From CAZSAT01 sp964604675 (GTDB lineage Bacteria; Myxococcota_A; UBA796; CAJQPC01): DNA of 55,654 nt. Below, piece after piece: positions 16,965 to 25,680 of this stretch. Position 1 is the first letter of the stretch, and each line of letters begins with the position of its first letter. The DNA is taken from contig CAZSAT010000040.1 of the NCBI GenBank assembly GCA_964604675.1, forward strand, positions 1 to 55,654. The letters run 5' to 3'. The notes under the pieces were generated by a model. That model did not search any database. It saw only the letters and a list, made by a program, of their open reading frames with translations, and was not told the origin of the DNA. The position numbers and the translations under genes are program-made.

Positions 16965-17237
16965 ATGGCCCTCACGATCAACACCGATCTTCCCGTCAGC
17001 GTGCTGCGTGCCGGCAAAGGCACCTCGCGCGGCGACGCAACCGCGGTCCAAGAACCCGCTGCCGTGCACCACGTGCGCGATCGCCCCGACTTCCAGGAGC
17101 TCCTGGGGCAGGCCGACCTCGACGACCCCGACCGGGAAGCGGCGGACGCGGCCCAGGCCATCTGGCAGGACCCCGAGGCGGCTGTGCAGTCCCACGGCGG
17201 GCTCGACGCCAACATCGTCGCCCTGTTGGCCCGCTGA
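16965..17237 (+). CDS. Small protein with flagellin-like N and C termini
   Basis: 90 residues from ATG 16965, preceded by GGAGGGA. It opens MALTINTDLPVSVLRAGKG; MALTxNT is the exact opening of the flagellin encoded at 33641 (MALTVNT) and of flagellins generally. It ends LDANIVALLAR, reminiscent of the flagellin D0 tail QANQ..QGVLSLLQ. The ~60 residues between are polar, acidic and lack the D1 domain. A FliA-type promoter lies upstream. It could be a miniature flagellin-like export substrate, or a chance resemblance in an unrelated protein. It is not FlgM, which is present at 36626. Ends 7 bp from the convergent sulfatase-fold gene. Confidence 0.7.
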   Translation: MALTINTDLPVSVLRAGKGTSRGDATAVQEPAAVHHVRDRPDFQELLGQADLDDPDREAADAAQAIWQDPEAAVQSHGGLDANIVALLAR

Positions 17238-17244
17238 GCGACCG

Positions 17245-18402
17245 CTACTCGGGCTCCCACTCGGGGTAGATCGCGAGCAAGCGGGCCACCTCGTCCTCCA
17301 TGGCGACCTCGAGCTCTGCGGCGAGCTCGGGCTCGTCGTCCCGTCGATCGACGAGCTGCTCCGGATCGGTGGCGCGGTCGTAGAGCGCACGCGACCCATC
17401 CCAGCCACGCCGGTACAACCAGCTCTCGCGCTCCAGGGCGAGCACGGTGCTCTCCGCGTCGATCGAGGCCACCAGCAGAGGCCGCTCCCGCACCTCGAAG
17501 CCCTCCAACAGCCCCAGGTGCTGCAGGATCAGCGGCTTCAGGTCCTGGTGCTGGGTGGGCACCTCGATGTCCGGTCCCCCCACCCCGGCGAAGATCGCCA
17601 GCGCGTCGGTCTCCTCGGCGAACACGTCGAGCCCGTGCCCGATCTCGGCGCGCTCGCCGAGCTGCTCGCCGTGATCGCTCATCACCACCGTCAGGGTGTC
17701 GTCGAGCCAGCCCGCAGCCCCCCAGCGCTCCAGCGCCCGCCCGAGCTGCAGGTCGAGGTAGGCCACCTCGGTCACGTAGTCGGCGGCGAGCTCCGCCACG
17801 GTCTCGGCGCTCGGTGACGTCGCCGACGGCTCACCCATGCAGTACGGCGAGCCGAGGGTGTCGTCGCTGCCGGGCGGTGCGTAGGGGCAGTGCGGATCGA
17901 ACAGGTGCACGTGCACGAAGCGGCGCTCGGCGTCCACGAAGAGCGCGTCGGTGGCGTCGAGCGCATCCTCGGCCACCGCGGCCGGACGGCTCTCCAGCGT
18001 GTCGTACCCGCGGGCCAGGCCGTTGCCGCGCGCCAACAGGCTGTTGGTGGTGACGAGCCCCGTGGCAAAGCCCTCCGCCTGGAGCACCTCGGCCAACAGC
18101 TCGGCATGCTCGGGCAAGCTCCACGTGGTGCGCAGCGCGCCCGCGTTCCGAGGGTCCACGCCCAGGTCGATGCCCGACTGGCCGGTGAGGGCGCAGATCA
18201 TCGCCGGCGCGGTCCAGTTGGCGCACGAGCGGTGCGCCCGCAGCACGAGCCCCTCGTCCGCGAGCCTCTGCAGGGTGGGCGCGTGCTCCAGGTGATCGAC
18301 CCGCAGGGTGTCGATGCTCACCAGGAGCAGGTGCTGCGGCGGCGACACCCCGGAGTCGGCCGCGGGCGCGGTGCCACAAGCCAGGGCGAAGAACGAGAGC
18401 AT
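17245..18402 (-). CDS. Sulfatase/alkaline-phosphatase-superfamily lipoprotein
   Basis: 385 residues from ATG 18402, with a short lipoprotein signal (MLSFFALAC). Superfamily motifs: LLVSIDTLRVDHL (metal-binding Asp), CANWTAPAMICALTG (the position of the sulfatase nucleophile, here without the CxPxR formylglycine motif), FVHVHLFDPHCPYAPP and VVMSDHGEQLGE (metal-binding Asp-His). Probably a periplasmic or surface hydrolase or phosphoethanolamine/phosphoglycerol-type transferase; lack of the Cys/Ser motif argues against a classical sulfatase. It follows fliI by 44 bp on the same strand, so it may be read with the flagellar operon, where fliJ would often be found. Confidence 0.8.
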   Translation of the reverse strand: MLSFFALACGTAPAADSGVSPPQHLLLVSIDTLRVDHLEHAPTLQRLADEGLVLRAHRSCANWTAPAMICALTGQSGIDLGVDPRNAGALRTTWSLPEHAELLAEVLQAEGFATGLVTTNSLLARGNGLARGYDTLESRPAAVAEDALDATDALFVDAERRFVHVHLFDPHCPYAPPGSDDTLGSPYCMGEPSATSPSAETVAELAADYVTEVAYLDLQLGRALERWGAAGWLDDTLTVVMSDHGEQLGERAEIGHGLDVFAEETDALAIFAGVGGPDIEVPTQHQDLKPLILQHLGLLEGFEVRERPLLVASIDAESTVLALERESWLYRRGWDGSRALYDRATDPEQLVDRRDDEPELAAELEVAMEDEVARLLAIYPEWEPE

Positions 18403-18446
18403 GGCGCTGTATACCCGAGCGGCCGACGGGAACGCCGACGAAGGCC

Positions 18447-19742
18447 TCAGCCCCCGATCTTGTCCATCGCCGCCACCGTGTGCGCCATCGGGGTGGGGTC
18501 GTCGACCGCCTGGCGCAGCAGGAGCTCGACCAGCGGCTGCTTGGCGATCGCCTCGTCCACCTTCGGGGACGAGCCCTTCTTGTAGGCGCCGAGCCGCACC
18601 AGCTCTTCGTTCTCGTTCCAGGTCGCCAGCAGATCGCGGATCTTCGCCGCGGCGTCCTGGTGCTCGGGCTCGGTGACCGCCCGCATCACGCGCGAGAGCG
18701 ACGCCCCCACGTCCACCGCCGGGTAGTGCCCGTGGCTCGCGAGCTTCCGCGAGAGCACGATGTGCCCGTCCACGATGCCGCGCACGGCGTCGCCGATCGG
18801 GTCGTGGATGTCGTCCCCTTCGACCAGCACCGTGTAGATGCCGGTGATCGAGCCCTGGCCCGTGCCGGGGCCGGCGCGCTCGAGGAGCTTGGGCAGGAGC
18901 CCGAACACGCTCGGCGTGTAGCCCTTGGTCGTGGGCGGCTCGCCGGCGGCGAGGCCGATCTGCCGCTGCGCCATCGCGAAGCGCGTCACGCTGTCCATCA
19001 TCAGGACCACGTCCTGGCCGCGATCCCGGAAGAACTCGGCGATGCTCACCGCGGTGAAGCACCCCTTCACCTGGAGCACCGGGCTCTGATCGCTCGTGAT
19101 CACCACGACCACGCTGCGCGCGAGGCCCTCGGGACCGAGGTCCCGCTCGATGAACTCGCGCACTTCACGACCACGCTCGCCGACCAGGCAGATCACGTTC
19201 ACGTCGGCGCGCACGTTCCGCGCCACCATGCCGAGCAGGGTGGACTTGCCCACACCGGACCCCGCCATCACGCTCACGCGCTGCCCGCGCCCCAGCGTCA
19301 ACAGCCCATCCAACACGCGGATGCCCGTGGGCAGGGGATCGGCGATGACCTCGCGCGACAAGGCCGAGGGCGGATCACCGTCCACGGTGCGCAGGCGGTC
19401 CGGCCGGATCGGCGGTCCACCGTCCAGCGGCCGACCCAGCGCATCGACCACGCGTCCGATCAGGTTCGCGCCCACCGGCACCCGCAGGTCGCCCGCCTCG
19501 AGCTCCACGCTCGCGCCGTAGCCCACCCCCTGCACCGACTCGAAGGGCATCAAGAGCGCTCGGCGCTCGCGGAACCCCACCACCTGGCAGCGCACCTCGC
19601 CGCGGATGCGGCACAGGCTGCCCACGCTCGCGCCGGGGATCTCGGCCTCGACCAGCGTGCCGACCACCTGGACCACGCGGCCCTTCGCGCGGTGGATGGC
19701 CGCGTGCTCGATGGCCCGGGAGAGTCCCGCCAAGCCGTTCAT
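18447..19742 (-). CDS. fliI: Flagellar type III export ATPase FliI
   Basis: 431 residues, ATG overlapping the fliH stop (ATGA). P-loop AGSGVGKST (~160-168), Walker B region VVLMMDSVTRFAMAQRQIG, and the family segments GERGREVREFIERDLG, TTKGYTPSVFGLLPKLLERA and HYPAVDVGASLSRVM. It forms the hexameric ATPase that primes substrates for the flagellar export gate, with FliH as regulator. Last recognisable flagellar gene of the fliF-G-H-I operon; no fliJ follows. Confidence 0.97.
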   Translation of the reverse strand: MNGLAGLSRAIEHAAIHRAKGRVVQVVGTLVEAEIPGASVGSLCRIRGEVRCQVVGFRERRALLMPFESVQGVGYGASVELEAGDLRVPVGANLIGRVVDALGRPLDGGPPIRPDRLRTVDGDPPSALSREVIADPLPTGIRVLDGLLTLGRGQRVSVMAGSGVGKSTLLGMVARNVRADVNVICLVGERGREVREFIERDLGPEGLARSVVVVITSDQSPVLQVKGCFTAVSIAEFFRDRGQDVVLMMDSVTRFAMAQRQIGLAAGEPPTTKGYTPSVFGLLPKLLERAGPGTGQGSITGIYTVLVEGDDIHDPIGDAVRGIVDGHIVLSRKLASHGHYPAVDVGASLSRVMRAVTEPEHQDAAAKIRDLLATWNENEELVRLGAYKKGSSPKVDEAIAKQPLVELLLRQAVDDPTPMAHTVAAMDKIGG

Positions 19743-20464
19743 CCTGCGTCCTCCCGCCAGTCCCGCACGGCGCGCTCCAGCCCGCCCATGGCGGTGTCGA
19801 GGGTGGCGTCGATGGTGCCGAAGGTGGCCTCCACCACGCAGCCCGCTTCGATCTCCGAGTCCACCGCCACGCGCACGCCTCGGCGGCCCCGCAGCCGGTT
19901 CTCGATGGCCGCGGCGTCTTCGGGGCGCACCTTCACGGTCACCTCGTCCTCGCTCGGCAGGAGCTCGAGCACGCCGGCCACCACCCCGGGAAGAGCGTCT
20001 GGATGCAGCGCCAGGCTCTCGCCCACGATGCGACGGGCCATGGTGAGCGCGAGCTGCACCACGTCGTCCGCCGCCTGCTCGCGGGCCTCGGCCCGGAAGG
20101 CGTGCAGGGCCGTGTCGAGCTGGGCGAGCGTGTCGCGTTCGGCGGTCACGGTCTCGAGCTCTTCCTGGAGGGCGGCGAGCTCCTCCTGCAGCTGGGCGCG
20201 GACCTCGCTCGCCCCCTGGTCCCGCGCCGCGAGCACGAGGGTCTCGAGGTCGAGCTCGGGGTCGTCCTCGATCGGCTGCTCGTCGAGGGCCGGCTCTGGC
20301 TCCGCCTCGGGCACCGGGAGGGCCGCTCCCGCGGCGAAGGCCGGCTTGAAGGTGCGATCCGCCGCCACGGAGACCGCTGCATCGAGCTCCGCGGGGTCCA
20401 CGAAGTCCGCGCGACGGAACGCCTGAGCGTCCGGGGACCACAGCGTGACGAAGTCGTCGGCCAC
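19739..20464 (-). CDS. fliH: Flagellar assembly protein FliH
   Basis: 241 residues, GTG start. Acidic, Pro/Glu-rich N-terminal third, then a coiled-coil (VRAQLQEELAALQEELETVT) and the C-terminal FliH/V-ATPase-E-like domain (VQLALTMARRIVGESLALHP; VKVRPEDAAAIENRL; GCVVEATFGTIDATLDTAMG). FliH dimers bind the FliI N terminus and anchor it to the C ring. It lies between fliG (12-bp gap) and fliI (4-nt overlap). Confidence 0.92.
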   Translation of the reverse strand: MADDFVTLWSPDAQAFRRADFVDPAELDAAVSVAADRTFKPAFAAGAALPVPEAEPEPALDEQPIEDDPELDLETLVLAARDQGASEVRAQLQEELAALQEELETVTAERDTLAQLDTALHAFRAEAREQAADDVVQLALTMARRIVGESLALHPDALPGVVAGVLELLPSEDEVTVKVRPEDAAAIENRLRGRRGVRVAVDSEIEAGCVVEATFGTIDATLDTAMGGLERAVRDWREDAG

Positions 20465-20476
20465 CTACGCTCCCGC

Positions 20477-21502
20477 TCAGACCAGCTCGTCCGCGCCGCC
20501 CATGGCGAGGAAGATGAGCCCCTCCTCCTGGAGGCGCAGCGCGCTGGCCACGATGTTCTCCTGGGCGCGCTCGACCATGCTCTTCGGGGTCGGCCCCATG
20601 ATCTCGAGCTCGTCGCGGATGTCGGCGGCGGCGCGCGAGGACATGTTCCGCAGGAAGAGGTCCTGCATGTCGGTGGTCGCACCCTTGAGCGCGAGCAGCA
20701 GGTCCTGGCGCTCGATCTCCTTGAGCAGGGCCTGCGCGGCGCGGTCGTCCAGGCTGTCGAGGTCGGCGAAGACCACCATGCGGCGACGCAGGGTCTCGCT
20801 GAGCTTCTTGTCGTTCTTGGCGAGGCGCACCAGCACCGCCTCGTTCATCGGCTTGCCGAGGCGGCCCAGGATCTGGGCGGCGCGGTCCACGCCCTTCACG
20901 GCCCAGCGCTCGGCGTCGTCGGCCTCGAGCGCCTGGCGCATGGCGGTCTCGACGTCGTCGGCGAGCTCGCCCGGCACCTGCTTGAGCTTGGCCATGCGGA
21001 GGGCCAGGTCGTACTGGTCCTGCTCGTCCATGAGCGCCATGATGCAGGCCGCGTTCTCGGGGCCCATCAGCATCAACGCCACCGCCTGGGTCTGCGCGTG
21101 CTCGTCGGCCAGGATGGCGGCCACGGCGCGGGGGGGCTTGGCGGCGATGTACTCCTCGAACTCGGTCGAGAGGTTGCGCTTCAGGCTGCCGTACACCCGC
21201 GGGCGACGGTCCTCGTCGACCAGGCTCGGGAGCACGCCCAGGGCGAAGTCCCGGCCGGTCTTGGGCACCAGCGAGATGCGGTGCAGGTCACGCACGAAGT
21301 CGGCGACCACCTTCTCGATGACCTCGGGGTCCACGCGCTCGACCTCGGCCATGGCCAGGCCGATGGAGCGGATCTCGTCGCTCGACATGCGCTCGAGCAG
21401 GCTCCGCGCGACCTCGGCCTTGAGGTACATCACGAGGATCGCGGCGCGCTGGGCACCGGTGAGCTCGAGTTCGGGTTCGGCGACGGCAGCGACGGCAGCC
21501 AT
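20477..21502 (-). CDS. fliG: Flagellar motor switch protein FliG
   Basis: 341 residues. The N-terminal domain starts ELTGAQRAAILVMYLKAEVA, the middle domain contains RAVAAILADEHAQTQAVALM (the EHPQ-type segment, here EHAQ) and the C-terminal torque domain contains LVRLAKNDKKLSETLRRRM, FADLDSLDDRAAQALLKEIE and MSSRAAADIRDELEIMGPTP. Charged residues for MotA interaction are present. FliG links the MS ring (FliF, encoded immediately upstream) to the switch complex. The EHAQ in place of EHPQ is a minor deviation. Confidence 0.95.
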   Translation of the reverse strand: MAAVAAVAEPELELTGAQRAAILVMYLKAEVARSLLERMSSDEIRSIGLAMAEVERVDPEVIEKVVADFVRDLHRISLVPKTGRDFALGVLPSLVDEDRRPRVYGSLKRNLSTEFEEYIAAKPPRAVAAILADEHAQTQAVALMLMGPENAACIMALMDEQDQYDLALRMAKLKQVPGELADDVETAMRQALEADDAERWAVKGVDRAAQILGRLGKPMNEAVLVRLAKNDKKLSETLRRRMVVFADLDSLDDRAAQALLKEIERQDLLLALKGATTDMQDLFLRNMSSRAAADIRDELEIMGPTPKSMVERAQENIVASALRLQEEGLIFLAMGGADELV

Positions 21503-21514
21503 GATGGCTCCTTG

Positions 21515-23089
21515 TCAGGCGGTGCGGGACCACTGGCGCAGGACTTCAGCGGCCGCGTCGGCCTTGCCCAGCACCAGGCGGTTGAGATCTTCGGCGTCGA
21601 CATGCTCGAAGTTGTCGACCAGGTCGCGGAGCTTGTCGGCCAGGGCGGCCTCCTCGGCGGCGGAGGCGGCCTCGGCCTCGGCCTCGGCCTCCGCTTCGTC
21701 CGCCTGCAGCTGCTGCGGGGTCTTGAACTCGTTGACCTTGCTCATCAGCGGGCGCACGACCGTGCCGAACACCAGGGCGATGGCCACGAAGGCGACCGCG
21801 CTCGGTCCGAAGGCCGCGAAGTCGGCCCAGACCATGGGGCTCTCGAGCTCGACCAGCTCGAGCTCGGCGTAGGGCATCACCACGACCTCGACGGTGCTGG
21901 CGATGTCCTCTCCGATGCTCGACGCGATGACCTTCTGCAGCTTGTCGGTGAAGACCGACTCGTCCATGCCGCTCGCCAGGGCGGCGTCGAGGGCCGCGGA
22001 GCTCACGGTCACACCGACCGACACCGCGCGGAGCACGCCGGCCTCGACCACCCGCTGGGTGGTGACCACGCCGTAGTCCACGTTCATGGTGGTGGTGAGC
22101 TTGGACTGGGTCTGCGACTCGTCGTTCCCCGCGGCGCGCTCGGCCAGGTCGTTGTTGGCGGTGCCGGGCACGCCGGTCGACGACGGCTTGCTGCTCTCGG
22201 ACTCATCCGAGCGCTCCGACACCACCACGGTCTTGTCCGGGTCGATGGCGCGCTCGTTGATCACCGTGGCCTCGGGGTTCAAGTCCACCGCCACGCCGAC
22301 CTGGAAGGCTGCGTAGGAGCCGGTGATCTTGTAGAGCTGGGCCTCGATGCGGGTGCGGTACTCGTTCTCGAGCGCCATGCGGCGGTCGTCGAGGTTCTTG
22401 AACACCGTGGAGCCGTCTTCGCTCCGGCCGGCCGTCAGCGAGGAGCCGTGGGTGTCGGAGATGGCCACGCGCTCGGGGTCCAGCCCGTCGACCGCGTTGG
22501 CCACGGTGTTGACCATCGCCTGCACGTCCTGGCTGGAGACCTTCACGCCGGTCTCGAGCTTCAGCACCACCGACGCGCTGGCCGGCCGGATCTCCGCGTG
22601 GAAGATCGAGTCGTGCCGCGGCACCAGGTGGACCCGCGAGCTCTGCACGGCGTCGTAGCCGTTGAGCGTCTTGGCGAGCTGGCGCTCCTTGCAGGCGAGC
22701 AGGTTGGCCTCGATCTGGTCGGGCGAGATGCCGATGGAGGTCGCGGTGTCGCAGTCCAGGTTCTCGCCGCTCGTCTCGATGAGCGTGCGGGCGCGGCCGA
22801 CCTGGTTGCTGGGCACCTCCAGGCTCGCGCCATCCGAGCCGAGCCGGGCCGAGATCTCGGCCTCCTCGAGCTTGGCAAGGTGGCTGATGAGCTGGTCCTG
22901 GTCCCGCCCCGACACGATGGTCGTGTAGGGGGTGTGGGAGGCCCAGAGGCCCACACCCAGGATGGCCACCGCCGTGGCGCCGAGCGCCGCGTAGAGCATG
23001 CGCCGACGGGTCTCGTCCAGCTGGGCGTGGAACGCCTTGAGCTGGGCGACCAGTCGGGAGGTGAAGTCCTGGTTGGAAGTCCTTGCCAT
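21515..23089 (-). CDS. fliF: Flagellar MS-ring protein FliF
   Basis: 524 residues from ATG 23089. An N-terminal membrane helix (GATAVAILGVGLWASHT) is followed by the ring-building motifs (YTTIVSGRDQDQLISHLAKL, AKTLNGYDAVQSSRVHLVPR, VSSQDVQAMVNTVANAVDGL) and a second membrane helix (AFGPSAVAFVAIALVFGTVV). The C terminus ending EVLRQWSRTA is the FliG-binding tail. A GTG at 23110 in the same frame overlaps the predicted promoter, so the ATG 23089 is preferred; it would have only a few nt of leader. First gene of fliF-G-H-I. Confidence 0.95.
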   Translation of the reverse strand: MARTSNQDFTSRLVAQLKAFHAQLDETRRRMLYAALGATAVAILGVGLWASHTPYTTIVSGRDQDQLISHLAKLEEAEISARLGSDGASLEVPSNQVGRARTLIETSGENLDCDTATSIGISPDQIEANLLACKERQLAKTLNGYDAVQSSRVHLVPRHDSIFHAEIRPASASVVLKLETGVKVSSQDVQAMVNTVANAVDGLDPERVAISDTHGSSLTAGRSEDGSTVFKNLDDRRMALENEYRTRIEAQLYKITGSYAAFQVGVAVDLNPEATVINERAIDPDKTVVVSERSDESESSKPSSTGVPGTANNDLAERAAGNDESQTQSKLTTTMNVDYGVVTTQRVVEAGVLRAVSVGVTVSSAALDAALASGMDESVFTDKLQKVIASSIGEDIASTVEVVVMPYAELELVELESPMVWADFAAFGPSAVAFVAIALVFGTVVRPLMSKVNEFKTPQQLQADEAEAEAEAEAASAAEEAALADKLRDLVDNFEHVDAEDLNRLVLGKADAAAEVLRQWSRTA

Positions 23090-23099
23090 CGTAGGTCCG

Positions 23100-23126
23100 C
23101 CATCGGTCACCCCGCCCAGGACTTGA
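23100..23126 (-). promoter_or_regulatory. Sigma-28-like promoter for fliF operon
   Basis: Minus strand: TCAAGTCC, 11 nt, ACCGATGG. It closely matches the motif before flhA (TCAAGTGG, 11 nt, ACCGATGG). The -10 ends 10 nt before the fliF ATG at 23089. Confidence 0.65.
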
Positions 23127-23236
23127 GGGGCGGCGATCGCACTGCGCAGAAAGGTCGATCAGCAGGGGGTCGCAGAGGCGCCGTGCGCCCGCCGATCGGC
23201 GTCAGGGGCGTTGGCCGAGAGGCCTCGGAGACGCTC

Positions 23237-23874
23237 ATGCTCACCCTGATCTTGTTGGCCGCCTGCTCCACCGATCCCGAAGGCATGAACGCCGGCGAGT
23301 GCGAGGACGGCGCCGACAACGACGGCGACGGCGACTACGACTGCAACGACAGCGACTGCACCGCGTCGCCGGCCTGCACACTCGGCGACGACGACACCGG
23401 CGATGGTGGCGACGACACCGCCAGCGGCTCGGGCGACGGCGGGGGCGACGGCGGGGACGGCGGGGACGGCGGGGACGGCGGCGCCGACACGGCCATCGAC
23501 GACTGCGTCGAGCTCGAGGACACGCTGCCCCGGCACGGGGCGTCGCAGGTCTACCACCGCTCGGAGATCGAGCTCGAGTTCACCGACTGGCCCTCCGACC
23601 TCAGCGTGACGGTGCCCGGCGTCGCAGGCAGCCTCGTGGAGCAGGACAGCCGTGGGCACGTCTGGTGGGTGCCCAACGGCCCGCTGCAGCCCGACACCGA
23701 CTACAAGGTCACCTTGAGCTGGTGCAGAACAGCATGAGCCTGGTCGAGACGAGCGTGAACGGCACCTGCGACGACCCGCACGAATGGACCGAAGGCAGCA
23801 ACTGCGCCGCCGTGGTGCCCGCCGGCGCCGTTTGGCTCCTGGGTCTGATCGGAGTGGCTCGGCGTCGACGCTGA
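23237..23874 (+). pseudogene. Frameshifted lipoprotein with MYXO-CTERM-like tail
   Basis: ATG 23237 (GGAG 6 nt upstream) opens a frame with lipobox MLTLILLAAC, a Asp/Cys segment (CEDGADNDGDGDYDCND), a Gly/Asp linker (repeats of GGDGGDGG) and an Ig-like domain ending PDTDYKVTLSWC, stopping at 23737. A second frame then continues VQNSMSLVETSVNGTCDD to EGSNCAAVVPAGAVWLL and GLIGVARRRR, stopping at 23874. The tail (Cys, hydrophobic helix, RRRR) resembles MYXO-CTERM, processed by myxosortase. Adding one base around 23718-23724 would join the two halves, so a one-base deletion is the simplest account; sequencing error is possible. Divergent from fliF. Confidence 0.7.
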
Positions 23875-23996
23875 CACGAGCCCTCGAGCTCCGCGCTGGG
23901 CGTGCGGGAGCTGGATCGCCATGTTCGCGTGCTGAAAAGCCCACCACAAGGGCATCGTAGACAAGGTGTGCGAGGTCGGTGTGCGAGGAGACCGCC

Positions 23997-25013
23997 TCAG
24001 TCGAGCCGGCCCCACGCCGCGACCATGGCGTCAATCTCGGCGAGGGTGCCGAGCAGCTGCTCGAACTCCGGAGGAGGCCGGTCGCTGAAGAACATCTCCT
24101 GCATCGCCTCGTAGTCCCGTCGGAAAGCAGAGCTCAACGCGGCCTGAGGGCGGGCCGTGAGACGGCCATCGAGGATGTCCGGGTAGTTGGCCTTCGGGTC
24201 CTTGAAGAAGACCTGCCGGTGTCCGACCACCGACACGAGCAGCTCCTGGGACTGTCGGATCAGCGCCTGCTGCTCCTCCCGATGCCAGATCTGGTGCACG
24301 TCGTACACGTGGCGCGACATCCGGCCTACCGGCTTCTCCTTGGTCAGCCCGGTCTGGTGCAGGCTGTGAAGGAGGCACACCTTCTCCCAGAAGGTACGCA
24401 CGGGCGTCAGCGTCTGGACCGTGGCGCGAGCGGTCGGCGCCGTCCCAGGTAGGAGCTCCTCCAGCGTCGCAACCACCTCCTGGACCTCCGTCGGATGCGG
24501 GTCCCCTCGCGCTCCGAACTCCAGCATCACCACCGGCTTCAGGTAGGCCGAGGACCCCACCGGGGCTGGGTAGCGGAACAGGATGGACTGGGTGTCGACC
24601 TCCGAAAGTTCGAGCTCCCACCCGCCCGCTCCAAGGAGGCTGGCGCAGCGGTTCCTCAACCCCGAGAGGATGGCGTCGCCGACCACCTCGACGGCCCAGT
24701 CGGTCACCGCCCTCAGCCGCCGCTTGCGCTCGTTGCTCGAGATCCCTCTCTCCATCGGGTCCGCGAGCTGCGCTGGTCGAGCCAGCGTGAGGTCGATGTC
24801 CTCGGAGAAACGATGGATGAGCTTGTGCACCTTGGAGAGCGACGTTCCGCCCTTGAAGGTGACTGTGGGAAGGCCCGGCACCTCGGCAAGCCGACCGAGC
24901 AGCCAGCAGACCCACAGGTCCTTCTCGAGGATGGTGACGTCGATGCCCGACTCAATGGCTGCGTTGTTCAGGACGGCGGCGCGGTACTCGTGGTCGACCA
25001 GAAGCTCAGACAT
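23997..25013 (-). CDS. AbiEii-type nucleotidyltransferase toxin
   Basis: 338 residues from ATG 25013. The nucleotidyltransferase core is plain: VTFKGGTSLSKVHKLIHRFS followed by EDIDLTL, i.e. the GG-T-S-L-S-K motif and the D-x-D catalytic pair of the AbiEii/AbiGii (DUF1814) family. AbiEii modifies RNA (tRNA CCA end in studied MenT relatives) and arrests growth. Paired with an AbiEi-type antitoxin whose stop overlaps its start by 8 nt. As a type IV toxin-antitoxin or phage-abortive module it sits between fliE and fliF, interrupting a usually contiguous flagellar gene order. Confidence 0.88.
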   Translation of the reverse strand: MSELLVDHEYRAAVLNNAAIESGIDVTILEKDLWVCWLLGRLAEVPGLPTVTFKGGTSLSKVHKLIHRFSEDIDLTLARPAQLADPMERGISSNERKRRLRAVTDWAVEVVGDAILSGLRNRCASLLGAGGWELELSEVDTQSILFRYPAPVGSSAYLKPVVMLEFGARGDPHPTEVQEVVATLEELLPGTAPTARATVQTLTPVRTFWEKVCLLHSLHQTGLTKEKPVGRMSRHVYDVHQIWHREEQQALIRQSQELLVSVVGHRQVFFKDPKANYPDILDGRLTARPQAALSSAFRRDYEAMQEMFFSDRPPPEFEQLLGTLAEIDAMVAAWGRLD

Positions 25014-25611
25014 CGGCTTGCGCCACCTGGCTGAAGACCCGCTGCATCCACACCGGGTACCTGGACCGGACCGCGAGCAGGCGCGTCTTGTCCTGGCGGG
25101 CGAGGACTCGCGCCAGGTGTTGGACCGTTGCGGACGAGCCTCCGGCATCTCGACCCAGGAAGCTCAGCGCCAGGACCGCCAGTCCCGCCTGGGTACCCGG
25201 CAGCAACATGTCCGCAGGGCGAGCGTGCTTCAGCCGGATCTGCGTCCTTCCCAGCGTGACCGAGCGGTTCTTCCCGTCAGTGAGGAAGACCGACCGGGCC
25301 GGCACCTGGTTGGAGAGACCCAGGAGGTTGGCCGCCCTCGCGGGGCTCGGCTTGACGGCGCTGCCGGTCTGTCGAGCCAGGGCGCGCGCGACCACGTCGG
25401 CCGCGGGCCAGACATCGCCAACGCCCGGAAGCGTGCGGGGGTAGTCGTAGACGCCTCGGTCGAGCCTGCGGACCTGCAGGTCTCGGGCCAGCCTCGACAG
25501 CACCTGATCCACAGCGCTCCTGGACCCGAGATCCAGGAAGTCGGCCGCCGTGAAGACGAAGCCGCGGCCCTTGCCTCGTACTCGACGGAGGATGGAGTCG
25601 CTGAGGGCCAT
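25006..25611 (-). CDS. AbiEi-like antitoxin/transcriptional regulator (DUF6088-type)
   Basis: 201 residues, ATG 25611. The N-terminal ~65 residues look like the winged helix of the AbiEi family (FLDLGSRSAVDQVLSRLARD then RRLDRGVYDYPRTLPG). The rest is the C-terminal antitoxin domain with ARAANLLGLSNQVPARSVFL and a beta strand pattern GKNRSVTLGRTQIRL. AbiEi proteins repress their own operon and neutralise AbiEii. It is the first gene of the pair, as is usual, with a lower-GC region and inverted repeat upstream. Confidence 0.85.
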   Translation of the reverse strand: MALSDSILRRVRGKGRGFVFTAADFLDLGSRSAVDQVLSRLARDLQVRRLDRGVYDYPRTLPGVGDVWPAADVVARALARQTGSAVKPSPARAANLLGLSNQVPARSVFLTDGKNRSVTLGRTQIRLKHARPADMLLPGTQAGLAVLALSFLGRDAGGSSATVQHLARVLARQDKTRLLAVRSRYPVWMQRVFSQVAQADV

Positions 25612-25627
25612 GATGGTGCTCCTGCCA

Positions 25628-25643
25628 AGAGATAATACCCTCT
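25628..25643 (-). promoter_or_regulatory. Possible AbiEi operator/promoter region
   Basis: An AT-richer stretch 16 bp upstream of the antitoxin start has AGAG...CTCT ends (minus strand AGAGGGTATTATCTCT) and a TATTAT that could be a -10; a TTGTCA lies upstream at a shorter than ideal spacing. AbiEi proteins bind inverted repeats before their own gene, but only the four outer bases pair here. Weak call. Confidence 0.3.
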
Positions 25644-25680
25644 ACTTTCCTGACAAGCGAGCGAGGGCTCCGATGGCGAG

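Noticed and set aside
17245..18402. Classical sulfatase
   Set aside because: The CxPxR/SxPxR formylglycine motif is absent; only the superfamily metal-site motifs are present.
23735..23737. TGA in the lipoprotein frame as a second selenocysteine codon
   Set aside because: No redox motif flanks it and the frame closes again six codons later; a frameshift explains the locus better.
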